Assembly (NCBI GenBank): GCA_965544035.1 | Contig: CBEULR010000001.1 | Span: 124,001 to 188,000, forward strand | Source: CBEULR01 sp965544035 | GTDB lineage: Bacteria > Bacillota > Desulfotomaculia > Desulfotomaculales > Desulforudaceae | Direction: 5' to 3' | DNA: 64,000 nucleotides | Shown: in pieces, positions 1 to 8,488 of the stretch | Layout of the letters: each line of letters begins with the position of its first letter | How positions within the stretch are numbered: position 1 is the stretch's first letter | The notes under the pieces: model-generated | What the model was told of the DNA's origin: nothing | The model's database searches: none | Seen by the model: only the letters and a program-made list of their open reading frames with translations | Made by a program: the position numbers and the translations under genes

Positions 1-982
1 CATCGGCCAGCAACATCAGGGCGTCATACCCCTGAGCGGAAAACATATCGGGGAGCTTGCCGTTATTGGCCTCGCGATAGGCTTCGATGAAGGCCAGGGT
101 TTTCTCACCGGCGTTGGCCGGATCGGCAGCAAATCCGGTGTAGACCATGCTGCCTTCCACCGCCTCCTCACCAAGCTCCCACAGGGTTGAGGCCAGCAGG
201 CCGTCACCACCGACGAGAACCTGATCGAGACCCTGTTTCCGCACTTCCTTCATGAATAAGCCGCCCTCGGTGTAGTACCCGGTGAACACAATCCCGTCAA
301 AGTCGATGCGGCTCATTGCGGTGACCTGGGCGCTGAAATTCTGGTCGCGGTCCTGGATACTCTGTTCCATCACGATTTCAATGTTGTTGTCCGCCAAGGC
401 TTCCCGGAAAATCTTCGACTGTCCGACGCTGTAGTCGTTGTTGGTCGAAGATACAAGTACAACCTTTTTCCAGCCGAGTTCGTCAGCCAGGTAACCGGCT
501 ACCAAGGGGGCGCCTACCCGGTCCAGGAGGGTGTTGCGGTAGATAAAGTCGCCGATTTCCAGTACGCCGTCCCCGACGGCTCCGGCCGACAACAGGACAA
601 CGCCCGCTCCCTGGCAGATCGGGGCTGCAATCTTGGTGAAGCCGGTGGTGGGGTCGCCGATAATGGCCGCGACGCCCTGGGTGATCAGCTTCTGGGTTAC
701 GCTGGCCGCCTGATCGTCTTTACTGCCGTGGTCTTCTTCAACAATCTCGATCATCTTGCCGCCGAGAATGCCTCCGGCGTTGTTGATATCCTCTGCGGCC
801 ATCTTGATGCCCTTGAGTGTCTCGATGCCGTACGCTGCATGCCCGCCCGTGGTTGCGCCGAGGAACCCGATCTTGATCGTGTCATCGGCCGCTGTATCCG
901 TACCGCCGCCGCAGCCCGCCACGGTGGCCGTCAGGAACAAGACGAGGACAAGCAGGGATAACAGTCTGCCTTTTCTAAACAT
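1..982 (-). CDS. Branched-chain amino acid ABC transporter substrate-binding lipoprotein (LivJ-like), 3' end cut by window edge
   Basis: The frame is open from an ATG at 982 to the window edge, so the C-terminus lies outside. The first residues form a lipoprotein signal peptide (MFRKGRLLSLLVLVLFL, then lipobox TVAGC followed by a Gly run), so the mature protein is expected to be tethered outside the membrane. The body shows the type I periplasmic-binding fold used by LivJ/LivK proteins, with segments such as IKIGFLGATTGG, GGILGGKMIEIV and IIGDPTTGF. An AGGAGG stands just upstream of the ATG. The ligand is inferred (branched-chain or other amino acids, or amides). The permease and ATPase partners would lie to the left, outside the window. 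Confidence 0.88.
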   Translation of the reverse strand, partial: MFRKGRLLSLLVLVLFLTATVAGCGGGTDTAADDTIKIGFLGATTGGHAAYGIETLKGIKMAAEDINNAGGILGGKMIEIVEEDHGSKDDQAASVTQKLITQGVAAIIGDPTTGFTKIAAPICQGAGVVLLSAGAVGDGVLEIGDFIYRNTLLDRVGAPLVAGYLADELGWKKVVLVSSTNNDYSVGQSKIFREALADNNIEIVMEQSIQDRDQNFSAQVTAMSRIDFDGIVFTGYYTEGGLFMKEVRKQGLDQVLVGGDGLLASTLWELGEEAVEGSMVYTGFAADPANAGEKTLAFIEAYREANNGKLPDMFSAQGYDALMLLAD

Positions 983-1075
983 CGTAAGCCTCCTAAGAAA
1001 TTCTGGTTCCTTCTTTACCGCGGTATTACTGATGCAGGAAGAATTCTTGATTATCCACCTCCCCGCCCACTTTTG

Positions 1076-1086
1076 ATCACAGTGAT
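1076..1086. promoter_or_regulatory. Short palindrome upstream of the LivJ-like gene
   Basis: ATCAC-A-GTGAT is a perfect 11-base palindrome about 95 bases upstream of the LivJ-like start. It could be an operator, but nothing ties it to a known regulator. It lies in the 212-base gap that otherwise shows no feature. Confidence 0.2.
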
Positions 1087-1194
1087 TAAGTGCCGCTTGC
1101 AATCAGTCTTAATTGCTGTGTCCTGAACAAAAAAGTCCACAAGATTAGATATTTCTCCAAAATTTAAACGATTTCCTGCTTGAGGTATCCGTAA

Positions 1195-2151
1195 TTACTG
1201 AGCTTTGAGCCCGGGCTGAGGCCTCCCGGACGTACGGGTGCGCTTTCTCTGATTCTTTTCCGGGCGGGAGGTTGTCATAAATAGAGCAATACCGACGATG
1301 ATTACCACTCCGCCGAGTACCTGAAGCGCAGAGGGTGTTTCGGCGAAAATCAGGTAGGCCAAAATGGTTGCGCCCACGGGTTCGCCGAGGATGCTGACCG
1401 ACACCAGTGTGGCCTTCACATACCGAAGCGCCCAGTTGAATACCGAATGCCCGAGCAGTGTGGGAATCAGCGCGAGTGCGGCAAAGTAAACCCACTCCAC
1501 TCCCGGGTAGGGATAAAGCGGTGTACCGGTGAGGATACAGAAGCCAAACAGGGTGAGCGCGGCCGCGCTGTAAACGAGAAATGTGTACGCGACAACGGAC
1601 ATATGAGTGCGGAGATGGCGTCCGATCAGAACATAGCCGGCGACGAAGGCGGCCCCCATAAAGGCCAGAATATCTCCGTACAGAGCCTGTCCGCCGATTT
1701 GGAAATCACTGATGCCCACCATAATACTGCCGCATAAGGCTAAGGCGGCTGCGAGCAGTGAAAGGCGGCCAACGGGTTCCTTCAAAACCAAAAAGCTGCC
1801 GGCGACCACAAACAGCGGCTGCATGGTTACCAGGACGGTAGAACTGGCCACCGAAGTGTAATTGAGTGATGTGATCCAGACGGTGAAATGCAGAGCCAAC
1901 AGTACTCCGGAGATAAGGGCGGCCTGTAAATCCCGCCTGTCCAGGCGCCTGAGTTCCTGAAAGGGCTGCCCGCGCAGTGCGAAAGGCAGGAGAATCAGAA
2001 CAGCCAGTCCCAGGCGGTAAAAGGCGATCACGATCGGCGGCGCACAGGAGAGCTTCGTAAAGATGGATGAAAAGGAGACGGCCACTACACCCAGCCCTAC
2101 GGCCAGATAAGGGTTAAAGGGCACTTCCCTGCTACGCAAATGCCGGGTCAA
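1195..2151 (-). CDS. EamA/DMT-superfamily permease
   Basis: A very hydrophobic protein of up to 318 residues with about ten membrane segments arranged as two EamA repeats. The first repeat begins near residue 15 (YLAVGLGVVAVSFSSIFTKL); the second begins near residue 160. Paired EamA domains are typical of drug/metabolite exporters and amino acid or metabolite efflux carriers; the substrate cannot be read from sequence. The TTG at 2151 has a weak ribosome site, and an in-frame GTG about nine codons later is a possible alternative. The tail is basic and probably cytoplasmic. A divergent Fe-S protein gene starts 120 bases away. A second EamA gene lies at 3465-4418 but is only distantly similar. 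Confidence 0.85.
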   Translation of the reverse strand: MTRHLRSREVPFNPYLAVGLGVVAVSFSSIFTKLSCAPPIVIAFYRLGLAVLILLPFALRGQPFQELRRLDRRDLQAALISGVLLALHFTVWITSLNYTSVASSTVLVTMQPLFVVAGSFLVLKEPVGRLSLLAAALALCGSIMVGISDFQIGGQALYGDILAFMGAAFVAGYVLIGRHLRTHMSVVAYTFLVYSAAALTLFGFCILTGTPLYPYPGVEWVYFAALALIPTLLGHSVFNWALRYVKATLVSVSILGEPVGATILAYLIFAETPSALQVLGGVVIIVGIALFMTTSRPEKNQRKRTRTSGRPQPGLKAQ

Positions 2152-2271
2152 CGCTTCAGCTCCGTTTCGCGAAAGAAATAGTTATATTAACGCTAATTGA
2201 GAAAGGCCGGTCCGTCAATAGGACGGCGACAATGGGAAAAGTTATGTTAGAATTGTCCCGGGAGTGATTAT

Positions 2272-3009
2272 GTGAGGGAGCTTATCCGAGAGATTATCAA
2301 TGCAACAATTGAAGAGCGCCGACTGAACACCAGCTACCGTTCGCCGCTGGTCGGCTGCGCGTCCGCATCCGATCCCGCTTTCGCGGAGCTGAAGCAGGCC
2401 GTCGGCAGGAACCACCTCTTACCCGCTGATTTGCTTCCCGGTGCGCGTTCGGTGGTTGCTTTTTTCCTGCCCTTCACCAAGGCCGTGGTGGCTGAAAACC
2501 GGCGTCACCCCTATGTGGCGCGTGAGTGGGCGGTTTCATATGTGGAGACCAATCAGCTGATCAGAGAGATTTGCCGAAAGGTGGCGGAGCACTATGGGGC
2601 ACGCGGCGTCAGGGTGGCCTATGAACAGCCCACCCACAACTTCGACGAGCAGGAACTGGTCTCATTCTGGTCACACAAACATGTCGCCCGCATTTGTGGA
2701 CTGGGACAGTTTGGTATTCATCACATGCTGATCACCAAGCGTGGTTGTGCAGGAAGATTGGGCAGCCTGGTATTGGATATCCCGGCGGACCATCCTGACG
2801 AGCCTTCGCCGGAGTACTGTCTGGTTCATTTGGGCAAAGAGTGCAGACACTGCATCCGCTCCTGCCCCACCGGTGCCCTGACGGCCGGGGGACTGGACAA
2901 GCAGACCTGCTACCGCCGGCTGCTTGAGGTCAACGACTACTATGGGGATCTGGGCTATTGCGACGTGTGCGGCAAGTGCGCCACCGGCCCGTGCGCAATC
3001 ATTGACTGA
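2272..3009 (+). CDS. QueG-like 4Fe-4S iron-sulfur protein
   Basis: A 245-residue cytoplasmic protein with a GTG start after GGGAGTG. The C-terminal third carries two cysteine groups: CRHCIRSCP near residue 200 and CDVCGKCATGPC near residue 230, a pattern that can hold two [4Fe-4S] clusters. The arrangement and upstream region (ICGLGQFGIHHMLIT) recall the epoxyqueuosine reductase/reductive dehalogenase-like COG1600 group. True QueG proteins are longer (around 300-380 residues) and end in HEAT-like repeats that are absent here, so this is probably a short paralogue with an unknown redox role. It is convergent with the small gene at 3033-3389. Confidence 0.7.
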   Translation: MRELIREIINATIEERRLNTSYRSPLVGCASASDPAFAELKQAVGRNHLLPADLLPGARSVVAFFLPFTKAVVAENRRHPYVAREWAVSYVETNQLIREICRKVAEHYGARGVRVAYEQPTHNFDEQELVSFWSHKHVARICGLGQFGIHHMLITKRGCAGRLGSLVLDIPADHPDEPSPEYCLVHLGKECRHCIRSCPTGALTAGGLDKQTCYRRLLEVNDYYGDLGYCDVCGKCATGPCAIID

Positions 3010-3032
3010 TGCCGCCGGTTCGGGCGCGCGGC

Positions 3033-3389
3033 CTACAGGAGTTCCTTTTCTTTCAGGTGGCGGGCGGCGTCGAGCGTCGCCGAGACGGTAAGCGAAATCG
3101 CCTCGCCGAGGATGCGGGCCACTTCATCAGGGCGCCGGATATGGCTTTCCCAGATGGCGTCCCGGAGCTTGGAGTCCACCTGGTGCAGCGAGGGCGCATC
3201 AGCGAGGTACCGCGCCGCCTGAACCTCTCCCCTCACCTGTTCCAGAACAGTCTTATAAAGCTTGACTCCGACATCCCGCTGGCTGTCTTCCAGGGAGTCA
3301 AGCTCCGAAAGCAGGTTGCCCGCGTTTATCAGCAGGGTTTTGATCTGCTCACCGTAGTGGTATTGGCGTATTGCCTGCTTCAGATCCAT
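3033..3389 (-). CDS. Hypothetical protein, 118 aa, helical
   Basis: Not recognised. The product is soluble, charged and predicted helical, beginning MDLKQAIRQYHYGEQI and ending HLKEKELL. It has no cysteines, signal peptide or membrane segment. It is read in the same direction as the EamA gene upstream (75-base gap) and could be cotranscribed. The ATG at 3389 has only a weak purine stretch upstream. Composition matches the neighbours and the frame is clean, which supports a real gene. Confidence 0.55.
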   Translation of the reverse strand: MDLKQAIRQYHYGEQIKTLLINAGNLLSELDSLEDSQRDVGVKLYKTVLEQVRGEVQAARYLADAPSLHQVDSKLRDAIWESHIRRPDEVARILGEAISLTVSATLDAARHLKEKELL

Positions 3390-3464
3390 GATGATGCACG
3401 CCTTTCCAAAGTATCACAGAAAGTGTAACACTTTTCCGGCAATTTATGCAAAACAATTTGGGTG

Positions 3465-4418
3465 TCAGCTGCGGGCTGATGACGAAGTTCCCGGACGGAC
3501 GGCTGATTTCACCGGGGGTTTGGCTGCCGGCTCCGTGTCGGGTGAGGATTTCGCGTTCTTGGTCACGGTGATCAGCATACCGGCTACGATGAGGGCGCCG
3601 CCCATCCACTGCCGGATGCCCAGTTCCTCCCCGCCGATCAGCCAGGCGGTGAGACCGGCGAACACCGGTTCCATGGTAAAGATGACGGCCGTGTGTGTCG
3701 GAGAGGTGAACCTCTGGGCCCAGTTCTGGATGAAAAAGGCCAGCGAGGTTGCCGGAATGGCGGTGGCCATGAGGGCGATCTGAACCGGACGGGTCAGCTC
3801 TACCGGAAACGCCTCCAGACCGGGGGCAATGATCGTGCTGATCAGTCCTACCGTTCCGACCTGAATAATGGCCAGCAGCATCGGGTCGAATTTGGGTGCG
3901 TAGCGCCCTACCAGGATGATGTGTGTGGCGAAGCAAACCGCACACAGGAACACCAGCGCGTCACCGAAATTCAGGGAGAAATCGCCCTGTATCGCAAGCA
4001 GTGCCAGCCCCACGGCTGCGCTCGCCACTCCGACGGCTGCCGGAATCGAGGGAAGTCTTCTTGTGAGAATAGCTGAGAACATCGGTACCAGAACGACCGA
4101 GAGCCCGGTGATGAACCCGGCGTTGGCGGCGGATGTATACTGGAGGGCTACCGTCTGGAAAGCGTACCCGCCGAAGAGAACGGCGCCAATAAGCAGGCCG
4201 ATGGACAGAGAGTCACGGTTGACTCTCAGGAGGGAGCGCCAGCAGATGAGGGCCATAAAGAGAAAGGCGATGGCGAAGCGAATGGCCAAAAAATAATACG
4301 GACCAATGTCTGCAAGCGCGTCCTTGACAACCACAAAGGTGACGCCCCAGACAAAGGCCACAAGCAAGAGAGCGAGATCGGCGACAATCTGTTTACAGGG
4401 TGAACTGTCCAATTCCAA
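3465..4418 (-). CDS. EamA/DMT-superfamily permease
   Basis: About 317 residues with ten likely membrane helices in two EamA repeats; the first has ALLLVAFVWGVTFVVVKDAL and the second begins near LNFGDALVFLCAVCFATHI. The frame is open further upstream, but AGGAGG overlaps the upstream ATG codons. The TTG at 4418, or the TTG two codons later, is therefore the most likely start. The Pro/Ala/Lys/Ser-rich C-terminal tail is probably cytoplasmic. It belongs to the same superfamily as the gene at 1195-2151. Substrate is unknown; amino acid or metabolite export is the usual role. Confidence 0.85.
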   Translation of the reverse strand: MELDSSPCKQIVADLALLLVAFVWGVTFVVVKDALADIGPYYFLAIRFAIAFLFMALICWRSLLRVNRDSLSIGLLIGAVLFGGYAFQTVALQYTSAANAGFITGLSVVLVPMFSAILTRRLPSIPAAVGVASAAVGLALLAIQGDFSLNFGDALVFLCAVCFATHIILVGRYAPKFDPMLLAIIQVGTVGLISTIIAPGLEAFPVELTRPVQIALMATAIPATSLAFFIQNWAQRFTSPTHTAVIFTMEPVFAGLTAWLIGGEELGIRQWMGGALIVAGMLITVTKNAKSSPDTEPAAKPPVKSAVRPGTSSSARS

Positions 4419-4590
4419 ACTTCCTCCTAGGCTCATTCCATTCTGGCACCGGGCGGGGCTGAAAGTCAATAGGCAGAAAAGCAGACGAAAAGTACGCACA
4501 AATTGCAGGACTTTGTGTCCAAAAAGAGAAATCTGAAAGTTGGTGCTTTTTGCGCGAAGGAAGGGGGGTTAAATGTCTCTTATTGCTGCG

Positions 4591-4619
4591 TTGATTGAGG
4601 GGAGAGAAAAGTTTAATTT
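4591..4619 (+). promoter_or_regulatory. Sigma-A-type promoter for the polar amino acid ABC operon
   Basis: TTGATT (4591-4596) and TAATTT (4614-4619) are separated by 17 bases. They lie about 28 bases upstream of the substrate-binding protein start at 4647. Spacing and placement fit a housekeeping promoter. Confidence 0.5.
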
Positions 4620-4646
4620 ACAAATTAGCGAAAGGGAGGAGTCACC

Positions 4647-5501
4647 TTGAAGTTCAGTCGTATATTGCTCGTGATGGTGGCCGCGTTTGCGCTGCTGTTT
4701 GCGGCCGGTTGCGGCGGGGGCGGCAGTGATGACCCGGCCCCGAGTGGCGAAGGTAAAAAGACGATTCTCATCGGTTCCGACACCGCCTACGCCCCGTTTG
4801 AGTGGCAGGATACGGCAAGCGGCGAGTTTGTCGGGTATGATATGGACTTGATAGTTGCTATTATGGAAGAACTGGGATACGATTACCAGATCCAAAGCTT
4901 CACGTTTGACGGGCTGATCCCGGCGCTGACCTCCAATACCATCGACGTGGCCATCTCCGCGATGACCATTAAGCCGTCCCGCGCGGAAAGCGTCAACTTC
5001 ACCGATCCCTACTACAAGTCGGGACTGATTATTGCCGTGCACAACGATAACGAAGATATCAATTCCTTTGATGATCTGGCCGGCAAGAAGATCGGCGTGC
5101 AGATCGGCACCACCGGAGCCGATAAGGCTGCCGAAATCCGGGAGCAGGATCCGGCTACCGAGATCATCACCTACGACCGCATTCCTGAGGCCTTCATGGC
5201 TCTTAGAAACGGCACTGTGGACGCCGTGGTCAATGACGCACCGGTAACGCTTTATGCCATCGAACAGGACACGCGTAAAGACATCAAGGTGGTCGGCGAG
5301 ATGCTCTCCAGCGAGTACTACGGTATAGCGATTGACAAGAAGAATACGGAATTGTATGAAGAGATCAACGGTGCGCTGAAGACCCTCAAGGAGAACGGTA
5401 AGCTCCAGGAGATCTATGAGGAATGGTTCGGTCCGATGCCCGAGGAACTGTTAACCATCACCGTACAGGACGCCCTTGATGCCTGGGAAGGCGAAGACTA
5501 A
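4647..5501 (+). CDS. Polar amino acid ABC transporter substrate-binding lipoprotein (GlnH/HisJ family)
   Basis: A 284-residue protein with a TTG start after GGGAGG. The signal peptide ends in the lipobox AAGCGGGG, so Cys near residue 22 should be lipid-modified and the protein held at the outer face of the membrane. The body is a family 3 solute-binding domain: GSDTAYAPFEWQD, GYDMDLIVAIMEELGY, FDGLIPALTSNTIDVAISAM and KKIGVQIGTTGADKA. It is followed by its permease and ATPase genes, forming a complete importer. Glutamine or another polar amino acid is a reasonable guess for the ligand; specificity cannot be read here. Confidence 0.93.
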   Translation: MKFSRILLVMVAAFALLFAAGCGGGGSDDPAPSGEGKKTILIGSDTAYAPFEWQDTASGEFVGYDMDLIVAIMEELGYDYQIQSFTFDGLIPALTSNTIDVAISAMTIKPSRAESVNFTDPYYKSGLIIAVHNDNEDINSFDDLAGKKIGVQIGTTGADKAAEIREQDPATEIITYDRIPEAFMALRNGTVDAVVNDAPVTLYAIEQDTRKDIKVVGEMLSSEYYGIAIDKKNTELYEEINGALKTLKENGKLQEIYEEWFGPMPEELLTITVQDALDAWEGED

Positions 5502-5518
5502 TTCTTAAACTGGGTGAC

Positions 5519-5550
5519 GGAATAAGCGTAACTGAGGTTACGCTTATTCC
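5519..5550 (+). other. Intercistronic hairpin between binding protein and permease genes
   Basis: A perfect 14-base inverted repeat (GGAATAAGCGTAAC at 5519-5532 and its complement at 5537-5550, 4-base loop) lies between the stop of the binding protein and the permease start. No run of T follows, so it is more likely an mRNA stabiliser or partial read-through brake that keeps binding protein levels above membrane component levels. Confidence 0.6.
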
Positions 5551-5582
5551 ACGCTCACCCGCTTTCTTGGAGTGAATGTCGC

Positions 5583-6290
5583 TTGGATATAGCCACACAG
5601 ATTTTTCCGGTATTATTAAAGGGTGCCTCAGTCACCTTGCAGCTTACCGTGATTGCGGTGGCGCTCGGCTCGATCATCGGTTTGATAATGGGTCTTGCCC
5701 GGCTGTCTAAGAAACGGATTTATCGATTTCTGGGTACGGCTTACGTGGACTTTTTCCGGGGCACCCCCCTGCTGGTACAGGCTTTGATCGTGTTTTTCGG
5801 TTTGCCTCAGTTGATTAACGACACACAGGCCTGGCTGACCGCGACCTACAATGTGCCGCCGCTGGTCAAGAACTTCAGATTTGAAATATGGACGGCGGCC
5901 ATTATTACGTGCAGCCTGAACAGCGGGGCTTACATCGCAGAGATCTTCCGGGCCGGTGTGCAGTCCATTGAACGGGGCCAGATGGAGGCTGCCCGCTCGC
6001 TGGGCATGACGCATGTGCAGGCGATGCGGTACGTGATTCTGCCCCAGGCCTTCAGAAGGGTCATTCCCCCGCTGGGCAATGAATTCATCATGATGCTCAA
6101 GGATACCTCGATCCTGGCGGTGATCGGCTTTACCGAGCTGACCAGACGGGGGCAGTTGATCAATGCCGACATGTATGCGCCGTTTCCGATTTTCCTGACG
6201 GTGGCCTTTATATATCTGGCGATGACACTGACCTTCTCGCGGTTGGTTGACTGGCTGGAAAGGAGACTCGAAACCAATGATCTTAGTTAA
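5583..6290 (+). CDS. Polar amino acid ABC transporter permease (HisM/GlnP family)
   Basis: A 235-residue membrane protein with about five helices and a TTG start preceded by GGAG. It carries the HEQ-type permease domain: FRGTPLLVQALIVFFGLPQ near residue 57 and, in the cytoplasmic loop, the EAA motif ARSLGMTHVQAMRYVILPQA that docks on the ATPase. It sits between the binding protein and the ATPase gene, whose start it overlaps. It is expected to act as a homodimer forming the translocation path. Confidence 0.93.
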   Translation: MDIATQIFPVLLKGASVTLQLTVIAVALGSIIGLIMGLARLSKKRIYRFLGTAYVDFFRGTPLLVQALIVFFGLPQLINDTQAWLTATYNVPPLVKNFRFEIWTAAIITCSLNSGAYIAEIFRAGVQSIERGQMEAARSLGMTHVQAMRYVILPQAFRRVIPPLGNEFIMMLKDTSILAVIGFTELTRRGQLINADMYAPFPIFLTVAFIYLAMTLTFSRLVDWLERRLETNDLS

Positions 6291-6999
6291 AGACCTGGTA
6301 AAGAACTTTGGGTCTCTGGAGGTACTCAGGGGGATCAATTGCCGCATTTCCGAGGGTGAAGTGGTCTGTATGATCGGACCCAGCGGATCCGGCAAGAGCA
6401 CCTTCCTGCGCTGCCTGAACCTTCTGGAACAGCCAACCGGCGGCGAGATTTACATTGATGGGGTTTTGCTCACGGACCAAAAAGTGGATATCAACAAGAT
6501 CAGACAAAAAACCGGCATGGTGTTTCAGCTGTTCAACCTGTTTCCGCATAAGACCGCTCTGGAGAACGTGACTCTGGCGCCGGTCAAGGTGCTGAGAATG
6601 GCCGTGAAGGAAGCCGAGGAACGCGGGCGTGCCCTGCTGGCCAAGGTTGGGTTGAGCGATAAGGCTGACGTCTATCCCGGTCAGCTCTCGGGAGGACAAC
6701 AGCAACGAGTGGCTATTGCCCGCGCTTTGGCTATGCAGCCCAAGGTCATGCTGTTTGACGAGCCTACTTCGGCGTTAGATCCTGAAATGGTCGGCGAAGT
6801 GCTGGCCGTAATGAAGGATCTGGCCCGTGAGGGTATGACAATGGCGGTTGTGACCCACGAGATGGGTTTTGCGCGTGAGGTTGCCGATCGGGTGCTTTTT
6901 CTTGACCAGGGTGTGATTGCCGAGGAAGGGACGCCGCAGGATATCTTCGGCAATCCGCAAAACCCGCGTACCAAGGCCTTTCTCAGCAAAATTCTATAG
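6277..6999 (+). CDS. Polar amino acid ABC transporter ATP-binding protein (GlnQ family)
   Basis: About 240 residues, starting at the ATG at 6277 (AGGAG 11 bases upstream) inside the end of the permease gene. All ATPase motifs are present: Walker A GPSGSGKST, Q-loop GMVFQLFNLFPHKT, signature LSGGQQQRVAIARAL, Walker B VMLFDEPTSALDPE, and the switch histidine in VVTHEMGFAREVA. Length and motifs are standard for the family. It supplies ATP hydrolysis for the importer encoded by the two genes upstream, and a terminator follows. Confidence 0.95.
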   Translation: MILVKDLVKNFGSLEVLRGINCRISEGEVVCMIGPSGSGKSTFLRCLNLLEQPTGGEIYIDGVLLTDQKVDINKIRQKTGMVFQLFNLFPHKTALENVTLAPVKVLRMAVKEAEERGRALLAKVGLSDKADVYPGQLSGGQQQRVAIARALAMQPKVMLFDEPTSALDPEMVGEVLAVMKDLAREGMTMAVVTHEMGFAREVADRVLFLDQGVIAEEGTPQDIFGNPQNPRTKAFLSKIL

Positions 7000-7028
7000 G
7001 CACAGCATTTTTGGAGAAGGCACATAAG

Positions 7029-7059
7029 AAGCCTTCCGCTTTCAGGGCGGAAGGCTTTT
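7029..7059 (+). terminator. Intrinsic terminator, shared by convergent transcripts
   Basis: An 11-base stem (AAGCCTTCCGC at 7029-7039 with its complement at 7047-7057) followed by TTTT on the plus strand. The reverse strand carries a short T-rich tail (TTCTTATG). It sits between the convergent ABC ATPase gene and yedF and can serve both. Confidence 0.8.
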
Positions 7060-7068
7060 GCATACTCT

Positions 7069-7677
7069 TTATCCCCAGGTCATTACGCCGCCGTCGAGCA
7101 TCAGGTTGAGTACCTCGTAGGCGTTAGTCGGCCTCCCCACCTCCAGCTTGTCGTTCAGATCGAAGTAGTTCAGGCAGGTCCCGCAGACCAGGATGGACAC
7201 ACCCTTTTCCTGCAGATCCCGGAGGGGGTCGATCATTTCGGAGCCGGCACACGCGAGCCGGGCCCCGGTGTTCATCAGCACAATATACTCGGGGCGGCGC
7301 TCGCTTACGGCCAGGGTGTTCAGGAATTGGGCCATTATTCTGGAACCCAGTTCCACACTTCCACTCCCGAGGTGTTCGGCCAGGATGATCAGGGTACGCA
7401 GCGCAACCGTCCCGGAAGCACATGTGACGACGGGCGCGGGTGTGGGCATTGTTGCAGGCTCTTGATCCGCTGACCGGTGTGCGCTGACCCTCCAGACGGG
7501 GGAGGCGCCGGTGATTTCCCCGGCGTAGCCCGCGCTCAGGATGAAGCGGAGAACATTTTGCGCAGCCCCCTCGTTGTCGACCAGAACCTCGAAGCGTTTT
7601 TCGCCCCGCTCGGCGGCCTCCTTCGTCAGGAGAACGGGCTGCGGACACGGCTTGCCCCGCGCATCGATTTGGTACAT
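7069..7677 (-). CDS. yedF: YedF-like protein (TusA domain plus DsrE-like domain), selenium/sulfur metabolism
   Basis: A 202-residue two-domain protein. Residues 1-70 are a TusA-type sulfur-carrier domain starting YQIDARGKPCPQPVLLTKEA, with the conserved CPxP motif whose Cys carries persulfide in TusA. The second half is DsrE/F-like: TLIILAEHLGSGSVELGSR, then VLMNTGARLACAGSE and ILVCGTCLNYF. Family knowledge links this fusion to organisms using selenium, although its reaction is unproven. The ATG at 7677 has GAGG nine bases upstream; that site is buried in a 13-base hairpin. It lies downstream of a DUF502 gene on the same strand. Confidence 0.85.
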   Translation of the reverse strand: MYQIDARGKPCPQPVLLTKEAAERGEKRFEVLVDNEGAAQNVLRFILSAGYAGEITGASPVWRVSAHRSADQEPATMPTPAPVVTCASGTVALRTLIILAEHLGSGSVELGSRIMAQFLNTLAVSERRPEYIVLMNTGARLACAGSEMIDPLRDLQEKGVSILVCGTCLNYFDLNDKLEVGRPTNAYEVLNLMLDGGVMTWG

Positions 7678-7686
7678 CAGCAACTA

Positions 7687-7729
7687 CCTCACTCGTGTGT
7701 GTTTGTAAACAATTATCACACGAGTGAGG
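7687..7729 (-). promoter_or_regulatory. 13-base-pair hairpin masking the yedF ribosome binding site
   Basis: CCTCACTCGTGTG (7687-7699) and CACACGAGTGAGG (7717-7729) form a perfect 13-base inverted repeat with a 17-base loop. In the yedF mRNA the 3' arm is GTGAGG plus neighbours, i.e. the Shine-Dalgarno sequence ahead of ATG 7677. No T run follows, so termination is unlikely and translational control is the simplest reading. Confidence 0.6.
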
Positions 7730-7759
7730 GTTATGAGTCAAATAACCGTAAGGAATACA

Positions 7760-8422
7760 TCACTTTTTGTTGTTGTGGGGGCGTACCCATTTCCAGAGAT
7801 CGGGTGTGGCCTTAACCGTCTGCTCTCCTCGGACGGTTGGGTTGATTATTCCGGCGGAGAGTACAAACTTGAGCCCGTCCTCCACTGTAATATCCAGCAG
7901 TACCAGATCGGAGCGGGGTACGATGATGAGGAAACCGGATGTCGGGTTCGGGATGGTGGGTACGAATACCTTTACGGAATCCTCACCTGTGGGCTTTAGA
8001 AACTCCTCTTTCGCGTCTCCAATCAGAAAGGCAAGCACCCAGGCATCCTTCCTCGGGTATTCGACCAGCGCGACCTGGCGAAAGACCTGCTCATCCTTCC
8101 TGCTGACCGTGTCGACGATCTGCTTTACCACCGTGTAGATCTGTTTGACGAGCGGGATTTGCAGGAGTATGGTCTCCCAGACGTCAAGAAGCTTCTTGCC
8201 GAGGATATTGGTGGCGAGAACGCCTGTCGCCAGCACCACGGCAATAGTTGCCGCGACGCCGATACCCGGCCAGACGATTTGGTAGCCCGTGAGGAAAAAG
8301 ACGAGACTGACTACCAGGTCATCGATGAGATTAAAAACACCGATTAAGATCCAGAGGGTTACGGCCAGCGGTAAAATGACGGCCAATCCGGTCAGAAGGT
8401 ATTTCCGCAGAAGTTTAACCAC
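7760..8422 (-). CDS. DUF502 family membrane protein
   Basis: About 220 residues. GTG 8422 is preferred because GAGG lies eight bases upstream. Two membrane helices occupy the first 80 residues (YLLTGLAVILPLAVTLWILI and a segment around VAATIAVVLATGVLA), followed by a soluble domain with IPLVKQIYTVVKQIVDTV and the Pro-rich VFVPTIPNPTSGFLIIVP. These are hallmarks of DUF502, a widespread family of unknown function at the cytoplasmic membrane. The C-terminus ends in a basic His-Asn-Lys tail. It is the first gene upstream of yedF and may be cotranscribed with it. Confidence 0.85.
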   Translation of the reverse strand: MVKLLRKYLLTGLAVILPLAVTLWILIGVFNLIDDLVVSLVFFLTGYQIVWPGIGVAATIAVVLATGVLATNILGKKLLDVWETILLQIPLVKQIYTVVKQIVDTVSRKDEQVFRQVALVEYPRKDAWVLAFLIGDAKEEFLKPTGEDSVKVFVPTIPNPTSGFLIIVPRSDLVLLDITVEDGLKFVLSAGIINPTVRGEQTVKATPDLWKWVRPHNNKK

Positions 8423-8488
8423 TTCGGAGTCCTCGCTTCCCGCGTAGTTCAATTCGGCAACAAAAGCCCGAGTTTTCCCGGACGGACG

